This document shows, piece after piece, positions 1 through 6,633 of a stretch of 8,862 bases of DNA. Origin of the DNA: DAOMFM01 sp035429825 (GTDB lineage Bacteria; Acidobacteriota; Blastocatellia; UBA7656; JADIYM01); assembly GCA_044224215.1 (NCBI GenBank), contig JBGAKX010000164.1:1-8862 (forward strand), given 5' to 3'. The translations under genes were made by a program, and so were the position numbers. Each line of letters starts with the position of its first letter. The first letter of the stretch is position 1. A model generated the notes under the pieces. It did no database searches and had not been told where the DNA came from. It saw nothing but the letters and a program-made list of their open reading frames with translations.

Positions 1-87
1 GGAGCGGCGTCGTTCGTCAGTTCGTGGAACGAGCTCATGGGCGTGATCGCGTCCAAGAGCGCCGCGCTCAAGACGGCCGGCGACTGA
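1..87 (+). CDS. C-terminal fragment of an unidentified protein (5' end outside window)
   Basis: The frame is open from the first base and ends with TGA at 85-87, giving 28 residues that end ...SAALKTAGD. The gene begins upstream of the window. The tail is too short to assign to a family and shows no motif I recognise. Its reality rests on the open frame, codon use like that of its neighbours, and a strong hairpin that begins 10 bases after the stop, as expected at a gene end. It runs in the same direction as the next four genes. A chance open frame of this length is possible in GC-rich DNA, so confidence is moderate. Confidence 0.5.
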   Translation, partial: GAASFVSSWNELMGVIASKSAALKTAGD

Positions 88-97
88 CCTTCTCGCG

Positions 98-127
98 ACC
101 GGCCGGGCCGTTGAGGGCCCGGCCGGT
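98..127 (+). terminator. GC-rich hairpin after the first gene, terminator-like without U-tract
   Basis: Two perfectly complementary 12-base arms (ACCGGCCGGGCC at 98-109 and its complement at 116-127) enclose a six-base loop, GTTGAG. The stem starts 10 bases after the stop of the upstream fragment and ends 26 bases before the GTG of the DUF202 gene. No run of T follows on either strand (the plus side continues TCGCCCTC), so it is not a textbook intrinsic terminator. It may act as a U-less terminator, an mRNA 3'-end stabiliser, or a partial transcription barrier. The structure is seen directly; the function is inferred. Confidence 0.55.
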
Positions 128-153
128 TCGCCCTCACACCTGGAACCCTCAGC

Positions 154-555
154 GTGACTCAAGACTCCGGAACGAGCGCGTCCCCGGCGCCCGATCAACT
201 GCAACTCGCGTGGAAGCGGACGTTTCTTGCATACGAACGGACCCTGATGGCCTGGGTTCGAACATCGACGTCCCTGATCACGTTCGGATTCACGCTCTAC
301 AAGTTCTTTGAGTTCCTACGCGAAACCCAACCCGAACCGATGCCTCGGCATTTGTTGTCGCCGCGCTCGTTCGGAATTGTGATGATGGGCATAGGCATTT
401 TCGTCCTGATCGTCGCGACGTGGCAGCATCGGCTGCAGATGAAGCAGTTGCGCGAGCACTACGGTCAGGCGCCGATCTCGCTGTCGGCCATTCTTGCGGC
501 GCTGATCGGAGTCCTTGGACTGCTTGGCTTCCTCGCGGGGATCTTTCGGCAATGA
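154..555 (+). CDS. DUF202 (YidH/Vtc1-like) small inner-membrane protein
   Basis: This 133-residue protein has a hydrophilic N-terminus followed by the DUF202 signature: a run of residues 22-45 containing R22, LAYERT (25-30), LMAWVRTS (31-38) and a hydrophobic stretch reaching F46. Three membrane spans are visible at about 38-55, 73-90 and 108-131, with a basic connecting segment at 92-100 (H-R-L-Q-M-K-Q-L-R). Length and topology fit DUF202 proteins such as YidH. The same fold is found in Vtc1, a subunit of the eukaryotic polyphosphate polymerase; bacterial members are mostly uncharacterised. GTG at 154 is the only usable start, because the same frame has a stop at 112-114 and the next in-frame ATG lies inside the motif. 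No clear Shine-Dalgarno precedes it. It is followed 57 bases later by the glycoside hydrolase gene, so the two may be co-transcribed. Family assignment is fairly secure; the cellular role is unknown. Confidence 0.85.
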   Translation: MTQDSGTSASPAPDQLQLAWKRTFLAYERTLMAWVRTSTSLITFGFTLYKFFEFLRETQPEPMPRHLLSPRSFGIVMMGIGIFVLIVATWQHRLQMKQLREHYGQAPISLSAILAALIGVLGLLGFLAGIFRQ

Positions 556-599
556 GCACCATTTTCCCGTAACGATGACCGCCGACCGCGGCGCACTTC

Positions 600-604
600 G
601 GAGG
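600..604 (+). promoter_or_regulatory. Shine-Dalgarno for the glycoside hydrolase
   Basis: GGAGG at 600-604 lies eight bases before GTG at 613. This is ideal spacing and fixes the GTG as the start of the 913-residue protein. It is the clearest well-spaced ribosome-binding site in the window. Confidence 0.75.
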
Positions 605-612
605 ACCAGCGA

Positions 613-3354
613 GTGAACCCCGAACGAGATCGTCTGCACGAGGACCGCACCAGGAAGGCTCCGTGGAAACGATGGGGCCCATACCTCAGCGAGCGCCAGT
701 GGGGCACGGTGCGCGAGGACTACAGCCCGGACGGCGACGCGTGGAACTACTTCACGCACGACCAGGCGCGTTCGCGCGCCTATCGCTGGGGCGAGGACGG
801 CCTTGCGGGCTTCTCGGACGACAAGCAGCGAATGTGCTTCGCGCTGGCGTTGTGGAACGAGCGGGATCCCATCCTGAAGGAACGCCTGTTTGGGCTGACG
901 AACTCGGAGGGGAATCACGGCGAGGACGTCAAGGAGTATTACTACTACCTCGACAGCACTCCGACCCACTCGTACATGAAGTACCTGTACAAGTATCCAC
1001 ACGCCGAATTTCCGTATGCAGATCTCGTACAGACCAACAGGTCGCGTGGAATCGGCGCCCACGAGTACGAACTGATCGACACGGGCGTCTTCGCCGACGA
1101 CCGGTACTTTGACGTCTTTGTGGAGTTCGCCAAGGACTCGCCCGAAGACATCCTGATCCGCGTGACCGTTCACAACCGCGGGCCGGAGACGGCGTCACTG
1201 CACGTTCTGCCGACCGTCTGGTTCCGCAACTACTGGACGTGGCAGGGCGACCCGGACGTCCCGCGAATGAGTCTGGCGGACAGGCGGCCCGAGACACAGA
1301 TCGTATCAGCCGAGCATTACAAGCTCGGGACCCGATACCTGTATTGCGAACCCGGCGCAGCTGTGCTCTTCACCGAAAACGAGACGAATACAGCGCGACT
1401 GTTCGGCCTGCCGAACCAGAGCCGCTACGTCAAGGACGGTATCAACGACTTTGTGGTTCACGGGAATCGCGAGGCGATCAATCCGGCCAACACCGGTACC
1501 AAGTGCGCGGCGGACCATCGTCTGACGATCGCACCGGGCGAGAGCGAAACCGTGCGCGTGCGACTGTCCGACGTGCCCCCCGACGCGCTCGATCGCATGC
1601 ACGGTGACGGACCCGGCCCGTTTGGGACACGCTTTGACGAGCTCATCGACATTCGCCTGGCGGAAGCCGACGACTTCTACAACGCAATCACCCCATCCAG
1701 GGCGACCGACGACCAGGCGCTCGTGTTCCGGCAGGCGCTGGCGGGCATGCTCTGGAGCAAGCAGTTCTACTACTACGACGTGGACCGGTGGCTCGAGGAG
1801 CGCGGATCCAGCGCGTTCGCCGTGCCGGGAACGAATCCGCCTCGCAACGACCACTGGCATCACATGTACAACGCCCACATCATATCGATGCCGGACAAGT
1901 GGGAGTATCCGTGGTACGCCGCGTGGGACCTCGCATTTCACGTGCTTGCGCTGACCCTGGTCGATGAGGATTTTGGCAAGAACCAGCTCGACCTGATGCT
2001 CAAAGAGCACTATCTGCATCCGAACGGACAGATCCCCGCATACGAGTGGAATTTTGGCGACGTGAACCCGCCGGTGCATGCGTGGGCGACGATCTTCACG
2101 TACCGGCTCGACCTGGCCCGACGCGGCGAGGGCGACTTGCAGTGGCTCGAACAGAACTTCCAGAAGTTGCTCCTCAACTTCACATGGTGGGTGAACCGGA
2201 AGGACCGGTCGGGTCGCAACGTGTTCGAGGGAGGGTTCCTCGGTCTCGACAACATCGGAGTATTTGACCGCAGCGCACCGCTTCCGACCGGCGGATATCT
2301 CGAACAGGCCGACGGCACCGCGTGGATGGGTCTCTACTGCCTGAACATGCTCGAGATCGCCGTGGAGCTCGGGCGCTCCGAACCGGCGTACGTCGACATG
2401 AGCCTGAAGTTCACCGAGCACTTTCTGTGGATCGCATCGGCAATGGCGCATGCGGGTGACGACACGGGAATGTGGGACGAAGAGGACGGCTTCTTCTACG
2501 ACGTCCTGCGAAAGCCGGACGGGACCTCCGAACGTCTGAAGGTCCGGTCCATCGTTGGCCTGCTTCCGTTGTGCGCGGTCGCGGTGTTTGATCGGGATGT
2601 GATGGCGAATTCGCCCGACTTGTCCGAGCGCTTCAAGAAGTTTCTCGAGGCACGGCCCGAGCTCGTCGCCTTCATTCACGATCCCCGCGAGGCCAGTCCC
2701 GAGGGGCGGCACCTCGGCGCAATTCTGAAGCGGGACAAGCTTGAACGGGTGCTGACCAAGATGCTCGACGAGAACGAGTTCCTCGGTCCGTACGGGATCA
2801 GGTCGCTGTCGCGTTACCATGAGAAGCATCCATACGTGCTTCACGTCGGCGACGAGGAGTTCCGGGTCGCGTACCTTCCGGCCGAATCGGATACCCGCAT
2901 GTTCGGTGGAAACTCGAACTGGCGCGGTCCTGTCTGGATGCCGATCAACGCGCTGATCATCCGAGGGTTGCTGCAGTATTACGTCTATTACGGCGACGAC
3001 TTGCGCGTTGAGTGCCCGACAGGTTCCGGCAACTACATGAATCTGTACGAGGTTGCGTCGGAGATTTCGCACAGACTGGTAAGCATCTTTCTGCGTGACA
3101 GCAGCGGCCGGCGCCCTGTCTTCGGTGGCCAGCAGACGTTTCAGACGGATCCGCACTGGCGCGATCACGTGCTGTTCTACGAGTACTTCCACGGCGACAA
3201 CGGAGCGGGTCTCGGCGCGAGCCACCAGACGGGTTGGACGGGAATCGTCTCGCGACTTCTCCACGTGTTCGGCACGTTGTCGCCCGAGGATGTCTACGCC
3301 GCCGGCAAGATGGGCTACTTCCTGAAGACCGAGCAGGCGCGGCGACAGGAATAG
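613..3354 (+). CDS. MGH1-like / GH63-type glycoside hydrolase (glucosidase-like), 913 aa
   Basis: The protein is probably cytoplasmic: there is no signal peptide, and the N-terminus is charged. Residues up to about 340 look like a beta-rich N-terminal domain. From about 365 to 900 the pattern fits an (alpha/alpha)6 barrel of the GH63/MGH1-like type. Visible landmarks are YPWYAAWDLAF with D439, GGNSNWRGPVWMP with N767-W775, and LFYEYFHGDNGAG with E857 followed by HQTGWTG. In characterised GH63 enzymes (E. coli YgjK, bacterial mannosylglycerate and glucosylglycerate hydrolases), an Asp in a WD motif is the general acid and a Glu near the C-terminus is the general base. D439 and E857 match these by context. 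The reaction is therefore probably inverting hydrolysis of an alpha-linked gluco- or mannoside; the substrate cannot be read from sequence. It is longer than the roughly 450-residue glucosylglycerate hydrolases and nearer the large bacterial 'glucosidase' members. The start is supported by GGAGG at 600-604. No truncation is seen. Confidence 0.85.
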   Translation: MNPERDRLHEDRTRKAPWKRWGPYLSERQWGTVREDYSPDGDAWNYFTHDQARSRAYRWGEDGLAGFSDDKQRMCFALALWNERDPILKERLFGLTNSEGNHGEDVKEYYYYLDSTPTHSYMKYLYKYPHAEFPYADLVQTNRSRGIGAHEYELIDTGVFADDRYFDVFVEFAKDSPEDILIRVTVHNRGPETASLHVLPTVWFRNYWTWQGDPDVPRMSLADRRPETQIVSAEHYKLGTRYLYCEPGAAVLFTENETNTARLFGLPNQSRYVKDGINDFVVHGNREAINPANTGTKCAADHRLTIAPGESETVRVRLSDVPPDALDRMHGDGPGPFGTRFDELIDIRLAEADDFYNAITPSRATDDQALVFRQALAGMLWSKQFYYYDVDRWLEERGSSAFAVPGTNPPRNDHWHHMYNAHIISMPDKWEYPWYAAWDLAFHVLALTLVDEDFGKNQLDLMLKEHYLHPNGQIPAYEWNFGDVNPPVHAWATIFTYRLDLARRGEGDLQWLEQNFQKLLLNFTWWVNRKDRSGRNVFEGGFLGLDNIGVFDRSAPLPTGGYLEQADGTAWMGLYCLNMLEIAVELGRSEPAYVDMSLKFTEHFLWIASAMAHAGDDTGMWDEEDGFFYDVLRKPDGTSERLKVRSIVGLLPLCAVAVFDRDVMANSPDLSERFKKFLEARPELVAFIHDPREASPEGRHLGAILKRDKLERVLTKMLDENEFLGPYGIRSLSRYHEKHPYVLHVGDEEFRVAYLPAESDTRMFGGNSNWRGPVWMPINALIIRGLLQYYVYYGDDLRVECPTGSGNYMNLYEVASEISHRLVSIFLRDSSGRRPVFGGQQTFQTDPHWRDHVLFYEYFHGDNGAGLGASHQTGWTGIVSRLLHVFGTLSPEDVYAAGKMGYFLKTEQARRQE

Positions 3355-3450
3355 GCGGCGCACGATTGCACTCGCTCCACTGGAGTATGGCTGCCTTCGA
3401 AGCCTGCCGATGGGTTTCCGCCCGGATCGACGAGACCGTCACCATTGAAC

Positions 3451-4155
3451 ATGAGCGCCGAAGAGTTCGACGACCAGAAACCTGATGCACCCACCGGCAC
3501 GTCATTCGTCGGACGGTATCTCGATCCGATGGATCGACTCGGCGAATTGATGTTCGGACTCATCATGGTGCTCACGTTCACGCTCGGCGCCGGCCTGGTC
3601 GTACAAGAAGGAAAGGACTCGACGGTTCGGATGCTGCTGGCCATTGTCGGGTGCAACCTGGCGTGGGGCCTCATCGACGGTGGGATGTACCTGATCTCGT
3701 GTCTGTTCGATCGCAGCCGCAAGGCACGCCTGCTCGAGGCGGTTCAGAAGGCCGAGAACGACGAAGCGGCGCTGGCTATGGTGGCGCAGAGCCTGGACGA
3801 CCGCCTCGAACCCCTCGCGTCAGTTGACGAACGCAATCGTCTTTACGGTGCGATCCTCGCGAGGCTCAGGAACGTCGACGTGGAACCAACGCGCGTGCGG
3901 AAGGAGGACGTCTATGGCGCGATCGCGTCGTTCGTCCTGGTGTTCAGTTCGACGGTCCCCGCGGTGCTGCCGTTCCTGGTGTTCGACAATCACCGCGTGG
4001 CCCTTCGCGTGTCGAACGGCCTGCTGCTCGTGATGCTCTTCGCGACGGGGTACCTCTGGGCTCGTGGGACGCACAGTAACCCGTGGGTCTTCGGGATGAT
4101 CCTGCTGCTCGCCGGACTGCTGATGGTCGCCATCGCGATGGCGCTTGGAGGATGA
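3451..4155 (+). CDS. VIT1/CCC1-like integral membrane protein
   Basis: This 234-residue protein has five predicted membrane spans: about 33-51, 60-84, 152-172, 179-200 and 208-233. A charged soluble segment at about 87-150 lies between spans 2 and 3. This arrangement matches the VIT1/CCC1 iron and manganese transporter fold, where the loop after span 2 carries the metal-binding domain. Conserved-looking segments are GELMFGLIMVLTF (31-43) and GCNLAWGLIDGGMYL (67-81), with acidic residues E32 and D76 in or next to the membrane. Whether it transports metal is inference: this short branch is usually annotated only as VIT-like or hypothetical. ATG at 3451 was chosen; TTG at 3445 would add two residues. 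Neither start has a strong Shine-Dalgarno. The stop overlaps the start of the next gene, so the two are probably translationally coupled. The gene follows the hydrolase after a 96-base gap with no convincing promoter or terminator. Confidence 0.7.
   Translation: MSAEEFDDQKPDAPTGTSFVGRYLDPMDRLGELMFGLIMVLTFTLGAGLVVQEGKDSTVRMLLAIVGCNLAWGLIDGGMYLISCLFDRSRKARLLEAVQKAENDEAALAMVAQSLDDRLEPLASVDERNRLYGAILARLRNVDVEPTRVRKEDVYGAIASFVLVFSSTVPAVLPFLVFDNHRVALRVSNGLLLVMLFATGYLWARGTHSNPWVFGMILLLAGLLMVAIAMALGG
4147..4151 (+). promoter_or_regulatory. Ribosome-binding site at the VIT-like / beta-barrel gene junction
   Basis: GGAGG at 4147-4151 lies inside the last codons of the VIT-like gene and directly abuts the tandem start ATGATG (4152-4157). 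The spacer is zero bases to the first ATG and three to the second, which favours 4155 as the working start. Together with the ATGA overlap this suggests translational coupling or re-initiation. Confidence 0.55.
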
Positions 4156-4805
4156 TGCGATCCGCCGTACTTGCGATTCTCACCCTTGCGATAGTGTGCG
4201 GGCCTGTCTGCGCCCAGAACGTTCCCGACGCTCCACCAACGAACGTGCCGCAGTCGCCGGCGACAACGTGGTCCTACTCGGCGTCGGCCTCCACCTATGT
4301 CCTTCCTGACAGCAGCGTATACGTTCAACCTGTCGTAACGGCCGACCACGGACGGCTGCATCTCGAGGCACGCTACAACTACGAGAATCTCGACACCGGT
4401 TCGCTGTGGGTCGGGTACAACTTCAGCGCCGGTGACAAGGTCACGCTGGACGTCACGCCGATGATCGGCGGTGTCTTTGGCAAGACGGCCGGCGTCGCGC
4501 CGGGATACGAGGCCACGCTGGACTGGCGACGCGTCGAACTGTACAGCGAAGGCGAATTGGTTCTCGCGACTGACAGCGACTCTGACTCGTTCTTCTACAA
4601 CTGGTCCGAGCTCTCGGTCCGTCCGTTCGAGGGGCTCAGGGCGGGAGTGGTTGGGCAACGAACGCACGCCTACCGGAGCGAACGCGACATCCAGCGTGGC
4701 TTCCTTGTCGGATTGCGTTACAAGCAGATGGAGATCACGGGCTACCTGTTCGATCCCGACGCGACGCGCCCGACGTACGTTGTGACGGTCGCGGTGGATT
4801 TCTGA
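4155..4805 (+). CDS. Secreted protein, probable outer-membrane beta-barrel
   Basis: This 216-residue protein starts with a classic signal peptide: MRSAVLAILTLAIVCGPVCA, with likely signal peptidase I cleavage after V18-C19-A20, before Q21. No canonical lipobox is seen around the cysteines. The mature part alternates polar and hydrophobic residues in short stretches rich in aromatics and glycine (LHLEARYNY, LWVGYNF, FLVGLRY, MEITGYLF). It ends in V-A-V-D-F; a terminal Phe is the usual recognition signal for the outer-membrane assembly machinery. The size suits an eight- to ten-stranded barrel. I do not recognise a specific family. An acidic, serine-rich stretch (DSDSDSFFY) is probably a surface loop. 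An alternative start at 4152 adds one Met, and an upstream frame from 4083 lies wholly inside the VIT-like gene and is rejected. The overlap with the preceding stop implies one operon. Function is unknown. Confidence 0.75.
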   Translation: MRSAVLAILTLAIVCGPVCAQNVPDAPPTNVPQSPATTWSYSASASTYVLPDSSVYVQPVVTADHGRLHLEARYNYENLDTGSLWVGYNFSAGDKVTLDVTPMIGGVFGKTAGVAPGYEATLDWRRVELYSEGELVLATDSDSDSFFYNWSELSVRPFEGLRAGVVGQRTHAYRSERDIQRGFLVGLRYKQMEITGYLFDPDATRPTYVVTVAVDF

Positions 4806-4824
4806 GCCCCGCCCTGGACGACGC

Positions 4825-6540
4825 TCAACTGGGTTCCTCGAGCCGGTGGTTGACGGCGTCGACTGTCCTCAGGTGGGCGCGCGCGTTCCCGAGCCTTCCG
4901 GCTGCCCCCGACCGCTCGATGATCTCGGCCGCCCTGTCGTTCAGTTCGGCAAGCCTGAATGCCATGCCGCGCGACTCGGCGTCCTCCGCCAGTCCGCACA
5001 GCATCTCGATGCCCGTCAGATCGATCGCAGGCATATACGAGCAATCGATGACGACCGCCTTGACCGGCGGTGTTGCGCGGCTCAGCGCATCGAGAAACGC
5101 CTGCTTCACGTTGTCCGCATTGAAGTAGACAAGCGAGGCGTAGAACCGGAAGACCAGCGCTTCGGGAATGGCAACGGCGTCGGCATTGCGGGAAATGTCG
5201 ACGAACTTGGAGGTGCCAGGCAGCTTGCCGAGGACTGCGGTGTCCGGGGCCTCGGCCCGCGCGATGAGCGAGATCAGCGAAAAGACGGCGGCGAGCAGTA
5301 TTCCCTCGAGGACGCCGAATACGAGGACGCCCACGAGCGCCGAGATGGCGACGCGGAACTCCGGCTTGCTGATTGCCCGAATCTTGCGAAGGTCGTGGAT
5401 CTTGATCATTCCGCCGACGGCGTTGAACACGAGCGCCGCAAGCAGCGGCTGCGGAAGGCTCTCGAACGGGCGCGTCAGGAACATCAGCACCGCCGCTATG
5501 ATGGCGGCCGAGGTCAGGAGCGACACCGGACTCCGTGCGCCGGCCTGTCGATTCACAGCCGAGGTCGACATGCTCGTGCCAACGGGCATCGATCCACCGA
5601 CTCCTCCGAGGACGTTCGCGGCGCCGAGCCCCAGCAACTCGCGCCCGGGTTGAATCGGGGGATGGTTTTTTGCTACAAAGCCCTTTGCTACGGACATGGC
5701 CTCGACGAACGCGAGCAGAAAACACGCGAGCGCGAGCGGCAGCAGGTCGCTCGAATTTGTGATCATTGCCGTCGGAAAACCAAGGTGCGGCAGGCCGGGC
5801 GTGATGTCGCCAACGACCTTGATGCCGTGATCCGCCAGACCCGTGCGAGTCATCGCGATGATCGACGCAATGACCACCACGATGGAGACCGGCCGATTCG
5901 GGAACAGGCGATTCCCGCCCACGATCAATGCAAACGCCACCAGTCCCGTGCCGAGCGCCCATGGGTTCGTCTCCGGCAGGTGACGAATCACGTGGGCGAC
6001 GCGCTCAAAGAATGACGTGCCGCCGCCCGCTATGCCGAAGAGTTTCGGCAGCTGGATCGCTGCGATCAACAGGCCGGCGCCAGTCTTGAAGCCTTCCAGA
6101 ATCGGTTCCGAAATGAAATTCACCATTCGCCCGAAGTTCAGGAAATAGGCGACGATACAGATGATGCCAACGAGCAGCGTCGTGGCCGAAACCAGTTCCA
6201 TGTACCGCTGAGGATCGCCGCCCGACATCGGACCGATTGCCGCGGCGATGAGTAGGGCGATCGGCGACGCCGCTCCCACCACGAGCGTCCTCGAGCTGCA
6301 GAACATTGCGTAGCCGATCGCGCCGAGCATGAAGCAGTAGAGCCCGACCTGAGCGGGGACTCCCGCGACGGACGCGTCGGCCATTCCCACCGGTATGGCC
6401 GCCGCGGCGAGTGTGGCGCCGGCGATGAGGTCGTGAGGGAAATCCGCGCGCTGGTATCCCTTCCACCAGTTCGCGGAGACCTGCGCGCGTGCCGGCAGCG
6501 CGACCGCATCAGATCCGGCTTGGTTGTCTGGAGTGGCCAT
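4825..6540 (-). CDS. SulP-family (SLC26-like) inorganic anion transporter with STAS domain
   Basis: This 571-residue inner-membrane transporter probably carries sulfate, bicarbonate or another small anion; the substrate cannot be set from sequence. Residues about 30-430 form the SulP transport domain. Its landmarks are DLIAGATLAAAAIPVGMADA near the N-terminus, SSRTLVVGAASP, FVEAMSVAKGFVAKN with E280, the downstream GRELLGLGAANVLGG, and SMSTSAVNRQAGARSP. Residues about 435-555 form a STAS domain with VVIDCSYMPAIDLTGIEML, including D507 and T509 in the conserved D-x-T-G turn. Length is normal for bacterial SulP. A typical first-span motif is PQGMAYA; here it reads PVGMADA. ATG at 6540 is preceded by only a weak GGAT-like sequence. 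The gene lies 80 bases downstream of the phosphoesterase gene on the same strand and converges with the beta-barrel gene, with 19 bases between stops. Confidence 0.93.
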   Translation of the reverse strand: MATPDNQAGSDAVALPARAQVSANWWKGYQRADFPHDLIAGATLAAAAIPVGMADASVAGVPAQVGLYCFMLGAIGYAMFCSSRTLVVGAASPIALLIAAAIGPMSGGDPQRYMELVSATTLLVGIICIVAYFLNFGRMVNFISEPILEGFKTGAGLLIAAIQLPKLFGIAGGGTSFFERVAHVIRHLPETNPWALGTGLVAFALIVGGNRLFPNRPVSIVVVIASIIAMTRTGLADHGIKVVGDITPGLPHLGFPTAMITNSSDLLPLALACFLLAFVEAMSVAKGFVAKNHPPIQPGRELLGLGAANVLGGVGGSMPVGTSMSTSAVNRQAGARSPVSLLTSAAIIAAVLMFLTRPFESLPQPLLAALVFNAVGGMIKIHDLRKIRAISKPEFRVAISALVGVLVFGVLEGILLAAVFSLISLIARAEAPDTAVLGKLPGTSKFVDISRNADAVAIPEALVFRFYASLVYFNADNVKQAFLDALSRATPPVKAVVIDCSYMPAIDLTGIEMLCGLAEDAESRGMAFRLAELNDRAAEIIERSGAAGRLGNARAHLRTVDAVNHRLEEPS

Positions 6541-6588
6541 TGCTATCCATCCGTTCGCCGCGCTGCGCTGGTTGCTGATTTGTTCAAG

Positions 6589-6633
6589 CGTGCGCCCGGT
6601 CAGCGAGGGCCGAGCTCAAGTTACGGGCGCACG
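6589..6633 (-). repeat. Inverted repeat spanning the phosphoesterase stop codon
   Basis: CGTGCGCCCG at 6589-6598 is perfectly complementary to CGGGCGCACG at 6624-6633, with a 25-base interval. On the minus strand the first arm forms the last codons (Val-Arg-Pro) of the phosphoesterase gene, the loop begins with its TAA, and the second arm lies in the gap before the SulP gene. No T-run follows the second arm (the minus strand continues CTTGAACAAATC). It may terminate weakly, protect an mRNA end, or be incidental. Confidence 0.45.

Noticed and set aside
316..1173. 285-codon minus-strand frame over the DUF202 and hydrolase starts
   Set aside because: It overlaps two well-supported genes; its composition is low-complexity and rich in Arg and Val, and no family is recognisable.
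1306..3363. 685-codon open frame antisense to the glycoside hydrolase
   Set aside because: It is a shadow produced by third-position GC bias; the plus-strand frame has full GH63-type motifs and a Shine-Dalgarno, and the antisense product has no recognisable domain.
3363..3395. Possible promoter (TTGCAC and TATGGC) before the VIT-like gene
   Set aside because: The two elements are separated by only about 14 bases and match consensus weakly.
3355..3450. Possible small hairpin or RNA in the gap after the hydrolase
   Set aside because: Only short palindromes such as TTCGAA are present; no stable stem, T-run or recognisable RNA element.
4083..4154. N-terminal extension of the beta-barrel protein upstream of the ATGATG
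   Set aside because: It lies within the VIT-like gene and would bury the signal peptide behind a hydrophilic, Arg-rich leader.
4803..4827. TGAGC/GCTCA inverted repeat between the two convergent stops
   Set aside because: The stem is only five base pairs with a 15-base loop and partly follows from the two facing TGA stops; too weak to call a bidirectional terminator.
5668..5691. Short direct repeat of TTTGCTAC within the SulP gene
   Set aside because: It is explained by the repeated Val-Ala-Lys codons of the conserved VAKGFVAKN stretch.
4742..5962. 406-codon minus-strand frame inside the SulP gene in another phase
   Set aside because: It is an Arg/Gly-rich shadow of the transporter; the SulP frame carries all the conserved motifs.
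4846..6015. 389-codon plus-strand frame opposite the SulP gene
   Set aside because: It is an antisense shadow with arginine-rich, motif-free sequence.
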